Shown in pieces: positions 31,976-40,973 of a DNA stretch of 64,000 nt. Origin of the DNA: JACPVF01 sp964502095 (lineage in GTDB: Bacteria; Chloroflexota; Anaerolineae; Anaerolineales; Villigracilaceae); assembly GCA_964502095.1 (NCBI GenBank), contig CAZCUF010000007.1:62001-126000 (forward strand), written 5' to 3'. Within the stretch, counting starts at the first letter, position 1. Every line of letters starts with the position of its first letter. Both the position numbers and the translations under genes were made by a program. The notes beneath the pieces were generated by a model. That model worked only from the letters and a program-made list of their open reading frames with translations, ran no database searches and was not told the origin of the DNA.

Positions 31976-32450
31976 GCGCCGACGATAGTTCCTTCGTCAT
32001 GTTCAAACTGCCGATCTTGTAATCGAGTTGATCGTAAAGCGTTCTGGCTCCGGCGTTATGAGCGAATACGTGCAGAGTCAGTTTCTTCAACCCGAGTTTT
32101 CCCGCATATTTTTCCAGTTCGAGCATGGCCTGCCGGGCATAACCCTTTCTGCGGAACGCCTCGTCAATGTAGAGATTGAAAATAAAGCCGGAGGGGACGG
32201 GGGATTCAAGTTGGACTCTCAGCCAGATCAATCCGACTTTATTGCCCGCCTCCGATACGATTGTAAACAGGTAATGGTCTTTTGTGGCCGGGCCGTTGGG
32301 AAGCAGTTGTTCATGTTCCCAGCGCGATTTCTCCAATGCTTCAGTCTCCGCCCAATAGCCCGCTTTGACGTTCTCCTCCGCATATTCCTTGATGTCGCGC
32401 GCAAGAAAGTCTTTGAATTCCTCTTCCGTCATGGGGAGTAATTGAACCAT
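31968..32450 (-). CDS. GNAT family N-acetyltransferase
   Basis: A 160-residue acetyltransferase. GFIFNLYIDEAFRRKGYARQAML holds the acetyl-CoA loop (RRKGYA), and LTLHVFAHNAGARTLYDQLDY is the usual C-terminal helix and strand. The ATG at 32450 was preferred over 32576, which lies inside the alpha-amylase gene. It lies between the amylase and YbaK-like genes, all on one strand. Confidence 0.85.
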   Translation of the reverse strand: MVQLLPMTEEEFKDFLARDIKEYAEENVKAGYWAETEALEKSRWEHEQLLPNGPATKDHYLFTIVSEAGNKVGLIWLRVQLESPVPSGFIFNLYIDEAFRRKGYARQAMLELEKYAGKLGLKKLTLHVFAHNAGARTLYDQLDYKIGSLNMTKELSSAHE

Positions 32451-32467
32451 GTCGATTCCTGCGCGCC

Positions 32468-33802
32468 TTATTTCATTGTGTACACCGCATAGCCGCGCGG
32501 CGGCGCGAAGAACTGCGCCCGTCCGTCGCGGTCGGTGATTTGGTCGATTGGGCGTGCCATGTCGGTTTTGCTCCACCAGGCCACAGGTCCGAGCGCGGCG
32601 TTATAGAATTTGGTGGTGACCAGCTTTCCGTTCCATTCGTCGCCGCGATTGTTCAACACATAGATAAGTCCGGGCTTTTCTGCGTAGCCGGTGCGCTGCA
32701 TGATGTAGAGATTGTCGTCCACATAAAGTACTTCGGTGTTCCCGCCTGCGGCATTTTCGTGCGCTGTAACGAGCGCGGCGATTCCGTTCGGCGTGCCGTC
32801 GAGCCCGAGGTTGTAATTGAAGTAATCGTGCCAGAACACGCACGGATATCCCTCGTGTGTAAGGATGTAACTGTAAGCCAGCAGTTTATCGTTGACGATC
32901 GGGCGGCCCTCATCGCGCAGATCGTGATTCTCCACGAAAGTGACGGTGGTCTGCGGTTGTTTTTGCAGGACTGTTTCCCAGGTGATCAGGTTGCGCAGGC
33001 TGAAGCCGTATTGGTCGCACAACGATTTCAACATTTCACGCAGTGGAAAGTCGAAAGCGTCCACCGGATTCGAGTTGGAAAAATTCGCCAGTTCCACCCA
33101 GTTTTCGATGGCATGCGCATTGTCCCAAAATTCGGCCACGCCGTACGGCGCAAACGGTTTACCGCCGCGCACATAACGATATTCCTGAATGGCCGTGATT
33201 GTGTTCGCGCCATAGCCTTTGACGTAATCGTAACGAAAGCCGTCGAAGCCCATTTCTTCGATGAGCCAGCGCGTCAGCTTGAGCAATTCGGCGTACACGT
33301 ATGGGTGACGATGCGAAAGATCGGGCATGTCGCCGAACGAACCTTCATCCCACGACTCGTACATATTCGGGTGAAAACATTCCCAGTCGCGCGGGAATCT
33401 TCCGCTCTTCGGATTGAAGCGAGTCCAGCGCGACTGGCTGATAAGCGGATTCACCTCCGGTTCGTCCGCTCCGCTGTTGTGATTGATGACGAGATCGGCG
33501 ATCACTTCAAGCCTGTACTTGTGCGCCGTTTCGATAAGACTCAGCAATTCGGGCTTGGTGCCGAACCAGGTTGCAACCGCACCTTTCTGGTCGAACTCGC
33601 CGAGGTCGTAATAATCATAGGGATCATAGCCCATGGAAGGGCCGCCGAGATTGGCGGCTTTGTGCACTGGCGGAAGCCATAAAGCCGTGAAGCCGGTCTT
33701 TGCCAGCGACGGGACCTGCGTGCGAACGTGATTCCACCATTGAAACTCCTTGTTGTCCACGCGCGGACAATCCCAGTAAAAACTTTGCATGATGACGCCC
33801 AT
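32468..33802 (-). CDS. Cytoplasmic alpha-amylase (GH13)
   Basis: A 444-residue glycoside hydrolase cutting alpha-1,4-glucans. The four GH13 regions are present: VIADLVINHN, GFDGFRYDYVKGYG (catalytic Asp, about residue 190), YGVAEFWDN (Glu, about 225) and FVENHDLRD (Asp, about 290). No signal peptide is seen, so it acts inside the cell, probably on glycogen or imported maltodextrin. AAGGAG six bases before the ATG supports this start. It lies upstream of the GNAT and YbaK-like genes. Confidence 0.94.
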   Translation of the reverse strand: MGVIMQSFYWDCPRVDNKEFQWWNHVRTQVPSLAKTGFTALWLPPVHKAANLGGPSMGYDPYDYYDLGEFDQKGAVATWFGTKPELLSLIETAHKYRLEVIADLVINHNSGADEPEVNPLISQSRWTRFNPKSGRFPRDWECFHPNMYESWDEGSFGDMPDLSHRHPYVYAELLKLTRWLIEEMGFDGFRYDYVKGYGANTITAIQEYRYVRGGKPFAPYGVAEFWDNAHAIENWVELANFSNSNPVDAFDFPLREMLKSLCDQYGFSLRNLITWETVLQKQPQTTVTFVENHDLRDEGRPIVNDKLLAYSYILTHEGYPCVFWHDYFNYNLGLDGTPNGIAALVTAHENAAGGNTEVLYVDDNLYIMQRTGYAEKPGLIYVLNNRGDEWNGKLVTTKFYNAALGPVAWWSKTDMARPIDQITDRDGRAQFFAPPRGYAVYTMK

Positions 33803-33895
33803 GATGAGTCGCTCCTTGTGATAACAATATTCTGTTCACAGATTCCGATCCTGCGCTTGTACGAACTATTTTACCCACAATGTATTAAGAAACGA

Positions 33896-34579
33896 TTATG
33901 CTTTGCGCCTTTTTTCGAGCCATTTCAAAGCTTCCCTGGCGCTGAGCGGATTCAGCGGAGTCTCCCGGACGAACTTGCGTACGCCCTGCGGATCGATGCG
34001 CGTGTATTGGCGCAGTGCCCAGCCAATGGCTTTATTGATGAAAAATTCCTTCGAGCCGAGATTCTCGCGGATGATCTTACACAGCAGGTCGAAGTCGGTC
34101 TCATCTTTATAGCTTAACTGAAATAAAATGCAGGCGCGCCTCAGCCAGAAATTATCGGACTTGCGCCATTTGGTCAGATATTTCTTTCTGGCCATTGGAA
34201 AGCGTTTGAAATGCGGCCCCAGCGCGTCGCTGGAAATGGCATCCACTGTATCCCACCAGGATTTGGTGACGATCAAATATTCGAACGTTCCGGCGAATTC
34301 CTCGGGCAGTTGTTTCTCCAATTTGCGGATCAGCGCGATGGCAGTGTATTGATATTCCCGTTGCGGCAGGGCCCAAAGCTCGCGTGCGATTGCATCCAGT
34401 TCCGTCACTTTGGGAAGCCCTCGAGCGGAGATGAGTTCCTTGAGCAAGTCACCTAATTGCGGACTTTTGATGCCCAAATATTCGAACTGGCCGCGCATGT
34501 AACGCTTCATGGGTCCGGCATTTTGGGCGTCCGCGTGATTTTCGTATAAAGCCATCATGGATTTAATGTAAGAATGCAT
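33896..34579 (-). CDS. DNA alkylation repair protein, AlkD type
   Basis: A 227-residue all-helical protein of HEAT-like repeats that removes alkylated bases without flipping them. Family features are MKRYMRGQFEYLGIKSPQL, LIVTKSWWDTVDAIS (the Trp-x3-Asp active residues) and SKEFFINKAIGWALRQYTR. Length is typical. GGGAG precedes the ATG. It is separated from the amylase gene by 93 bases without a visible gene. Confidence 0.93.
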   Translation of the reverse strand: MHSYIKSMMALYENHADAQNAGPMKRYMRGQFEYLGIKSPQLGDLLKELISARGLPKVTELDAIARELWALPQREYQYTAIALIRKLEKQLPEEFAGTFEYLIVTKSWWDTVDAISSDALGPHFKRFPMARKKYLTKWRKSDNFWLRRACILFQLSYKDETDFDLLCKIIRENLGSKEFFINKAIGWALRQYTRIDPQGVRKFVRETPLNPLSAREALKWLEKRRKA

Positions 34580-34629
34580 ATGCTCTCCCAGGCCAGTTCT
34601 ATCTCTCTGTATGAACGGCAGGAATAAAC

Positions 34630-36324
34630 CTACTTCTGTTCCTCCACAGTAAAGGTGCCGCGGCCGATCAAATGCGAGTCGATATACAACTCCACAGTGT
34701 ATTCGCCGGATCTAAACACGAACAAGTTGCTGTACGCGTAGCTGATCGGTTTGGCCGCACTGCCGGATTCCTGTAATCCCCATGTGTTGACCACGCGCAG
34801 TGTGGGGTCTTCTGAACCATTGCGATACACCTTCCAAATTTCCGATGCGCCCGGCGTCATACCGTTGTAATCGAAAAGCACTTGCATCGAATTGATGCCG
34901 TATGCGAATGTCGTTGCGATATCATACTTTGTAAAGTTGCCCTGATCGTCGAATTCTTCCTGCGCGAATTGAAAGGCCGAAGCGGTTGGTCTTTGCGTTT
35001 GTGGCGGCGCTTTTCCTGTGAATTCCAACGAGACGGTCGTATCTTTCAACTGATAGAACATTTCACCGGCCAGCGCGCGCAGTTTCACCGGGTCGGTTAC
35101 GATACTGCCGCGCGCGGGCGCCTGACTCCACGGTTTCGGGTTGCCATTCATTTCCAGCAGTAGATTGTCTATGTCGGTGGCGGATGCATCCAGATAGTAC
35201 CAGAAGGAAGAAGGCGGTTGTTTCCCCTCTTGATGAGCCGCCTCTACTTCATGGACGGCCTGGCTGATTCCGTTTTCATATTCGGAACGCGCCTCTGTAA
35301 ATTGACCGTTTGCCATCAGGACCAGGGCCAAATTGAATCGGACCGCGATCAGGCTCGGGTCCCGGGAAAGAGTCGCACGATCCATCTGGATGGCGTCGTC
35401 GAATCGTCCGAGCAGGTAATACGTCCAGCCGAGATTCCAGCCCACGTTGGTATCTGCGCGCCCCGCTTGGAACGCGGCTTCGTAATTGGCCGCCGCAGAA
35501 GGATAATCGCCCAGCGAGAAATAGGCATTGCCGCGTTCGTAAAAGGCGTTGGCATAATCGGGCTTTTCGGCCAGCGCGGCATCGAACTTTTGAACGGCGC
35601 CCCGGTAATCGCCGCGCCAGGCCAACCCCACTCCCTCGGAATACGCATTGATGGCGGCATCGGGAAGCGCAGGCAGGGGAGTTAACATGATGAACGCGGC
35701 CCACGCCGCGACCAGCGCGGCGATGATACTGCCCAATGCAATGAAGATGCCGCGCATTTTTCCGGCCATGGTGGCGGATAGACCGAAGAGCGACAGGCTG
35801 ACGGCCAGCAGTGTGAGATGCGCGATGAAGGCGTTCGACCGATTATCCCAGGCGTCGCCGATCTCGTTGTAAGCCTGAAATTTTTCTTCGAGACGCGTGC
35901 TTTCCACAAGGTACGTATCGGCCTGATAGCCGGATGAATCCGGCAAGTTGTCGGAATTTGGATCGAAGTATTGGCTCGAGGAAAGCAGTGGACTGAGTTT
36001 GAGGATGTGATCGCGTACAGTGCGATATCTTTGCGCGCCGGCCGTATCGCCGGCCAGATCCGCGCCGAGGGCCTGTAGATTCAATTCATACCATATTTGA
36101 TATGCGCCCTCCCATTCATGGCTGACGCGCGTTTCGCCGCTGGTTTTGACTTGGATGGCCTGGATTGCGTAACGCGTGGAAGTGCGGTCGGCTTCATTGC
36201 TTTTGCCAGAAGCGTAGGTTTGCAGGAAGGTAACGATTGCGATCAGCACGGTGACCGAAGCGATCAGGAACGCGACAAACTTTTCGACGCGGTCCGGGCC
36301 TTGCGGCGGATTGGATTGGCTCAT
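34630..36324 (-). CDS. TPR membrane protein
   Basis: A 564-residue protein. One membrane helix near residues 15-35, an extracytoplasmic stretch of about 130 residues, two more helices (about 165-215), then TPR repeats (about 225-390, e.g. ANAFYERGNAYFSLGDYPSA) and a beta-rich C-terminal domain ending near ELYIDSHLIGRGTFTVEE. TPRs mediate protein binding. Its first 200 residues share a plan with the next gene upstream. AGGAGG lies six bases before the ATG. Function is unknown. Confidence 0.75.
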   Translation of the reverse strand: MSQSNPPQGPDRVEKFVAFLIASVTVLIAIVTFLQTYASGKSNEADRTSTRYAIQAIQVKTSGETRVSHEWEGAYQIWYELNLQALGADLAGDTAGAQRYRTVRDHILKLSPLLSSSQYFDPNSDNLPDSSGYQADTYLVESTRLEEKFQAYNEIGDAWDNRSNAFIAHLTLLAVSLSLFGLSATMAGKMRGIFIALGSIIAALVAAWAAFIMLTPLPALPDAAINAYSEGVGLAWRGDYRGAVQKFDAALAEKPDYANAFYERGNAYFSLGDYPSAAANYEAAFQAGRADTNVGWNLGWTYYLLGRFDDAIQMDRATLSRDPSLIAVRFNLALVLMANGQFTEARSEYENGISQAVHEVEAAHQEGKQPPSSFWYYLDASATDIDNLLLEMNGNPKPWSQAPARGSIVTDPVKLRALAGEMFYQLKDTTVSLEFTGKAPPQTQRPTASAFQFAQEEFDDQGNFTKYDIATTFAYGINSMQVLFDYNGMTPGASEIWKVYRNGSEDPTLRVVNTWGLQESGSAAKPISYAYSNLFVFRSGEYTVELYIDSHLIGRGTFTVEEQK

Positions 36325-36333
36325 GCCCGCCTC

Positions 36334-36972
36334 CTACATGCTTATCTCGAGAACGACGGAGGCCAGCGCGCTGACGATCCATATCAGCATGCCGCTCACT
36401 GCGAAGAAATATTTGATGCCGCGTTCGTTGATCTGCGCCAGTGTGAAGAACCAGAATGCGAGGCCGAGGAAGATCAGGACGATGACTTGTAAATTAGCCT
36501 TCAATCGAAGATCGTCCGCCCGCGCGAAATGCGGTTCGGGCTTTGTATCGCGCGCCCGTTCGGCCTCGGCGGTCTCTTCATCGGTTTCGCGCTGAATGTC
36601 GTAGCTTCCGTCGGGGAGCAGATAACGCGGGGGAAAGAACAACGATTGCAGGCCGAGGGCGATGCCCCACGCATCGGACTTCTGCCGGTCCAGATTGGCA
36701 TCCTGCAAATTATCGGTCTTGATCTCGTTGCTGATCTCATTGCCCAGTTCGTTGAAGCGCGTGTATTCCAGGAAGGCCTGATGGTGTTCCGAGACCTTGA
36801 TGGAGGCCATCACCTGCGATTCCTGCTCGTTGATGGCCGCGGCCAGGCCTGAGAAATCGTCCCGACTCGCGTCGTTCAACGCCAGGCCTGCGCGCCATGT
36901 CACCCATGCGCCTGTCACACTGACAATGGCGATCATGATCGCGGTAAAGGTTTTGAATCCTTCAGGTTTCAT
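36334..36972 (-). CDS. Membrane protein related to the adjacent TPR protein
   Basis: A 212-residue protein with a helix near residues 8-28, an extracytoplasmic region with SSRDD-like and QxSQVM segments, and two C-terminal helices (about 155-210). The plan matches the first 200 residues of the adjacent TPR protein, and FTAIMIAIVSVTGAWVTW recalls its first helix. A gene duplication is likely. GGAGG precedes the ATG at 36972. It lies nine bases upstream of the TPR gene. Function is unknown. Confidence 0.65.
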   Translation of the reverse strand: MKPEGFKTFTAIMIAIVSVTGAWVTWRAGLALNDASRDDFSGLAAAINEQESQVMASIKVSEHHQAFLEYTRFNELGNEISNEIKTDNLQDANLDRQKSDAWGIALGLQSLFFPPRYLLPDGSYDIQRETDEETAEAERARDTKPEPHFARADDLRLKANLQVIVLIFLGLAFWFFTLAQINERGIKYFFAVSGMLIWIVSALASVVLEISM

Positions 36973-37060
36973 GGCACCTCCGGGTGGAAAACCAGCGCTG
37001 AGTTCGATGTATGGGCGGTTGAATTCTTTTTGATCTGGATTGGGTGAAATTATATCGCAT

Positions 37061-37098
37061 GAAAAAAACAAGCGGGCCGATTTCAGCCAGCTTGTTTT
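37061..37098 (-). terminator. Terminator of the 141-residue protein gene
   Basis: A 9-bp stem AAAACAAGC/GCTTGTTTT with a 16-base loop, followed by a run of T's on the minus strand. A TATAAT at 37049-37054 on the same strand just beyond it is probably the -10 box of the 212-residue membrane protein gene. Confidence 0.7.
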
Positions 37099-37139
37099 AC
37101 GCGCATCGAAGCCAATGGATTCGGTATTTACCCCAAAGT

Positions 37140-37565
37140 TCACTCATCGCCGTCACTGCCGCCTGCCGCGGGCTGTTCCATTTTAATCACATCGCCGTGC
37201 ATGTTGATGATGATCTTGAATCCCAGCATGCCCAAATACATGCGCGCATTTTCCGGCAGGCCGGATTCCATCAGCGCCTCGAATTGTTTATCCACATTTT
37301 TGAGTTGTTGTTCGAGCATGGCCTTCGTGAAGATATCCTCCTGGCCGATCATCTTGGCGGCCTGCGCGGAGAGCAGGTCTTCATTGCCTTTCATCATTTC
37401 GGCCATCTGCGCCAGCACCTGCCGATCCACCTGCGCGGATGGGATGTGACGACGAAAACCCGCGTCGTCCACCACGTAGCACGGTTCATCGCCCACATAG
37501 GCGGTTTCGGCGGCGCGGCCGTATTCATCGATCACAAGGCCGGCGAAAAGAGGTTGTCGAGGCAT
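37140..37565 (-). CDS. Conserved protein of unknown function, 141 residues
   Basis: A soluble helical protein beginning MPRQPLFAGLVIDEYGR. The middle is rich in Met, Glu and Lys (MAEMMKGNEDLLSAQAAKM) and the tail is acidic. No family was recognised. A TAAAAT seven bases before the ATG fits the leaderless pattern. It lies 10 bases after the YkuD gene at 37576 and before a terminator. Confidence 0.6.
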   Translation of the reverse strand: MPRQPLFAGLVIDEYGRAAETAYVGDEPCYVVDDAGFRRHIPSAQVDRQVLAQMAEMMKGNEDLLSAQAAKMIGQEDIFTKAMLEQQLKNVDKQFEALMESGLPENARMYLGMLGFKIIINMHGDVIKMEQPAAGGSDGDE

Positions 37566-37575
37566 GATTCTGATT

Positions 37576-38598
37576 TTAGGTGATTTTGACGTATGTTCCC
37601 TGACCGGGCAGATGTAAATAATCCGTTTCCGGCGGGACGACGGGATTGGTCCAGCGATATAAAAATTTCGCGGCCTCTGACGGCAGGTTCACGCAACCGT
37701 GACTGCGCGGACGGCCGTAATCGTTATGCCAGTATGTGCCGTGAAAGGCGTTCCCCTCCCCGGTGAAGAACGAACACCACGGCACTCCCGGCAGATCGTA
37801 AATATGCGCCACTTCGTCGCCCTGATTGGTCATGTGCACCGATGGGCCTTTGTGATAGGTGCTGAATTCACCGGACGGCGTGCGCGTCCCTTTGGCGCCG
37901 CTCGAACAACGCGAGGAGAAGACCAACTGCTCGCCTTCATAGGCAGTGACCAGTTGATTGGCGAGGTCCACGTAGATGGCTTTTTGATCGTTGGGAACCT
38001 CCGGAGAAAGCTGGGCCAGTTCATCGTCGGGAATGAGGCGCATGTCGTAGGAGGCAACGTAAAACGATTTGTGCAGGAACGAGTCGTAGATCTCATACCA
38101 CACGCTTTTTTCGTCGCGCACCACGATCACATTCTTGACCCAATGCGTACTGCCGTAATAGATTCTGTAGCCGCGGTCGGCATAGGCAGTGGGCGCGAGG
38201 CGCGTATCGCTGTATGGAACTGTAATCTCGCCCAATTGACCCTGCGGCGGCACGCTATAGACGGACTTTTGATATATCGTATCCACAGGTTGAATCCAAC
38301 CGGAGTAGGAATAGCCGTCCGTGCCGATCTTGAACCAGGTTTTATCGAATGGATTGCCGTATCCGTTATCGCCATCCACTTCACTGACGATGCTTGCCAC
38401 TTCGTCCCTGCCGAACAAGTGAAGTTGTTTGGCATTGAAGGCAGGTTCACTATAGAGCGGCACGCCGCTGACCGTCATGCGTCCTTGCTGTGCGGGTTTG
38501 GCGAAGGCGCGCTCGAGCCGCAGTTCGGATGCAACCAGCCCCAACGCGCCTGCGCCGAGGATTTTGAGAAAGTCGCGGCGGGAAAGATCGATATTCAT
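37576..38598 (-). CDS. L,D-transpeptidase (YkuD) with Tat signal
   Basis: A 340-residue exported enzyme. The signal has a twin-arginine motif (SRRDFLKILGAGALG). Residues about 45-190 hold two SH3-like repeats (TVSGVPLYSEPAFNAKQLH), then the YkuD domain (about 205-335) with HGTYWHNDYGRPRSHGCVNL carrying the catalytic His and Cys. Such enzymes make 3-3 cross-links in peptidoglycan or attach proteins to it. It is the last of a run of four YkuD genes. Confidence 0.92.
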   Translation of the reverse strand: MNIDLSRRDFLKILGAGALGLVASELRLERAFAKPAQQGRMTVSGVPLYSEPAFNAKQLHLFGRDEVASIVSEVDGDNGYGNPFDKTWFKIGTDGYSYSGWIQPVDTIYQKSVYSVPPQGQLGEITVPYSDTRLAPTAYADRGYRIYYGSTHWVKNVIVVRDEKSVWYEIYDSFLHKSFYVASYDMRLIPDDELAQLSPEVPNDQKAIYVDLANQLVTAYEGEQLVFSSRCSSGAKGTRTPSGEFSTYHKGPSVHMTNQGDEVAHIYDLPGVPWCSFFTGEGNAFHGTYWHNDYGRPRSHGCVNLPSEAAKFLYRWTNPVVPPETDYLHLPGQGTYVKIT

Positions 38599-38658
38599 GA
38601 GTTGTTATTTGTACCACGAAGAGGAAAAGCGCGCGTAAGAGTCTAATAAGATTATTAT

Positions 38659-39705
38659 CTAATCTTGTATCAGCAATTGAGTTCCCTGTGATTTGTAAGC
38701 GAATTCATCCCCTATCGGCACGATGGGCGAAGTCCAGCGGAAGAGCCATTTGGCGGCTTCGATGCTGAGATTGATACAACCGTGGCTGTGAGGCGTACCG
38801 AAATCGTTGTGCCAGTATGTGCCGTGTAACGAAAGCCCGCTTTCGCTGAAGTACATTACCCAGGGAACGCCGGGCAGGTCAAAGCCGCTGGCGGTGATAT
38901 CTCCCGCGGCCATGTGGCGCGTGGGACGTTTATAGTATGTCATGAACTGTCCGCGCGGCGTGAAGTATGTGCCCACACGCAGGATCGCGCCGGTGGAGAC
39001 GCGCGTGATGAAGATGGGGTTATCGTTCTCGTAGGCGAGAAGCAGTTGATCGTTCAGGCGGACTTCGATGCGCTTGTGATCGTCGGGCACTTCTGCCGAT
39101 AACGGAGCCAGTTCCTCGTCTGAAAGGATGCGCAGATGTTCGGCTGGGACGTAGTACAGTTTTGCCCATTTATCATCCAGAATCTGATACCAGATTTTGC
39201 CGTCATCCGGATTCGAGACCGCGGCCATGATCCAATGAATGGTGTCATAGTAGATGCGATAGCCGACGCCTGCCGAAGGACGCGCCGCGGTGAGCGCGTC
39301 GGTGTACGGCACGGTCACTTCGCCCAATATCCCGTTTGCCGGGATGTCGGTACGCGGCTGGTTGAGAACGGTGAGCACCGGTTGAATACTGCCGGAATAT
39401 GCGTAACCCTGATCTTTGACCTGATACCAAACACGGTTGTAGGCGTCGGGATCGTCTTCGTTGATGGTGACGTTTTCGATGGGCACGATCAGGTCGCGCC
39501 AATACAATTGAAGCTGTTTGCTGTTGAATGATGGACGATCGTAAGTCCAGAGGATTTCGGAAGCTACGCGTCCCTGCTGGTTGGATGGAAGAATAGTTTG
39601 CACGGCTGGGAGATCGAGGCGGAGATCGGGCAGAAATAAACCGAACAAACCGAGGCCGCTCAGTTTGAGAAAATCACGGCGGGAAAACGCACGATTACTA
39701 TTCAT
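38659..39705 (-). CDS. L,D-transpeptidase (YkuD) with Tat signal, paralogue
   Basis: A 348-residue exported enzyme, clearly related to the downstream YkuD protein: twin-arginine signal (SRRDFLKLSGLGLFG), SH3-like repeats, then a YkuD domain with HGTYWHNDFGTPHSHGCINL. All active-site residues are present. The ATG at 39705 is chosen over 39765 since the Tat motif should lie close to the N-terminus. Confidence 0.92.
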   Translation of the reverse strand: MNSNRAFSRRDFLKLSGLGLFGLFLPDLRLDLPAVQTILPSNQQGRVASEILWTYDRPSFNSKQLQLYWRDLIVPIENVTINEDDPDAYNRVWYQVKDQGYAYSGSIQPVLTVLNQPRTDIPANGILGEVTVPYTDALTAARPSAGVGYRIYYDTIHWIMAAVSNPDDGKIWYQILDDKWAKLYYVPAEHLRILSDEELAPLSAEVPDDHKRIEVRLNDQLLLAYENDNPIFITRVSTGAILRVGTYFTPRGQFMTYYKRPTRHMAAGDITASGFDLPGVPWVMYFSESGLSLHGTYWHNDFGTPHSHGCINLSIEAAKWLFRWTSPIVPIGDEFAYKSQGTQLLIQD

Positions 39706-39761
39706 CGAAAGTTTTTTAAACTGCAAAGACAGAAAAGCCGTGAAGCGCTTCGGCTTATTTA

Positions 39762-40949
39762 TCAATAATGGACGTTGACCAGCGTCCCGACTGACGAGAA
39801 GTTATACAGCCATTCCGCATCGGGGATCGAGAGATTTACACAGCCGTGACTCATCGGTGTGCCGAAGTTGTGGTGCCAGTATGTGCCGTGCAGTCCATAG
39901 CCTTTGTAGAAGTACATGGTATATGGCACGTTGGGAAGATAATAACCGGGGCCGGTCATGGTGGTGGAACGCAGTTTGATGTAAACGTGATATTGACCCG
40001 TTACGGTTGGATATTGCCAGGTTCCGGTGGACACGATGAACGTATTGACCACTGTATCTCCGGCGTACGCGTACACGCGTTGCTGGGTCAAATCCACGTC
40101 TATCCAATGCACGCCATCGCCCACCGAGACCTGCGGTTGTGAGGCAGGTTGATCTGCAGGCGCGTCAGTTGGAGGCACGTATTCGGAAGTCGGCGTATCT
40201 TCCACAATGGAAGCGATCAGTACGCCGGGCGTTTCTGTGGCGGCAGGCGTATTGGTAATGGCGGGAGTCTCCGAGGGGAGAATCGGCGTCTCAGTCGGAG
40301 CCGGGGTTGAGGTCTCGGAAGGAAGCGGCAGGATATCGGCCAATTGCTGAGTCGGTTCGGGAGTCGGCGTCGCGCTCGGCTCTATTACTGCCGCCATTTC
40401 CTGCGCGGTGGCTGTATAAGTCGGTTTGGCAATTTGCGCAGGCGCCCATAACTGCGAATGTTCGATTTGCGACGGCTGGGTGGCACTGCCCAAACTTAAG
40501 ATGTAAGCCATGGCTGGCGAGGAGGTTGCAGACCAGGCCGCGAATCCGACCACAATACATCCCAATAAAAACAATAGGATTGGAAAAACCAGACTCCGCT
40601 TCCGGCTGGTTTTTGCGGATGACACGCTGCGCGCGGGATTTTGGGCTGGCGTTGCATTAAGCGGCGGGGTGACCGTCTGAGGCGTTTCCTGCAAACGCTT
40701 CATTGCCCATTGCATTCCCTTTTGCGCCCGCGGACTATCCGGGTTGATCGCCAATGCCTTTTGAATGTAATCCACGCTGGCGCGTGGGCTGGCCACCGCG
40801 GCCAGAATCAACCACGGATCCTCGGATTGCGGCGCGAGCTTTGAGGCCGCCTCTGCCCAACGACGCGCTTCGGTGCGGTCGCCGTGCAGGAGGGCTTCAC
40901 GCGCCTTTTGAACGGCTTTGCGGGATTCTAAAAAATCGTTGTTGTTCAT
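39762..40949 (-). CDS. Membrane-anchored L,D-transpeptidase with N-terminal TPR region
   Basis: A 395-residue protein. Residues 1-80 form TPR-like helices inside the cell (AREALLHGDRTEARRWAEAA), one membrane helix lies at about 120-145, a Thr/Pro/Glu-rich linker follows (about 165-275), and a YkuD domain ends it with HGTYWHHNFGTPMSHGCVNL. The enzyme end is outside; the TPR end could sense or bind a cytoplasmic partner. Type II topology differs from the two Tat-exported paralogues. Confidence 0.9.
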   Translation of the reverse strand: MNNNDFLESRKAVQKAREALLHGDRTEARRWAEAASKLAPQSEDPWLILAAVASPRASVDYIQKALAINPDSPRAQKGMQWAMKRLQETPQTVTPPLNATPAQNPARSVSSAKTSRKRSLVFPILLFLLGCIVVGFAAWSATSSPAMAYILSLGSATQPSQIEHSQLWAPAQIAKPTYTATAQEMAAVIEPSATPTPEPTQQLADILPLPSETSTPAPTETPILPSETPAITNTPAATETPGVLIASIVEDTPTSEYVPPTDAPADQPASQPQVSVGDGVHWIDVDLTQQRVYAYAGDTVVNTFIVSTGTWQYPTVTGQYHVYIKLRSTTMTGPGYYLPNVPYTMYFYKGYGLHGTYWHHNFGTPMSHGCVNLSIPDAEWLYNFSSVGTLVNVHY

Positions 40950-40973
40950 GGCTTGGTCCTCTAAAAGAAAAAC

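Noticed and set aside
32540..33682. 380-residue plus-strand frame opposite the alpha-amylase
   Set aside because: The minus strand has all GH13 motifs and a ribosome-binding site; the plus frame shows no domain.
37699..38646. 315-residue plus-strand frame opposite a YkuD gene
   Set aside because: The minus strand encodes a complete Tat-exported YkuD enzyme; the plus frame is a shadow.
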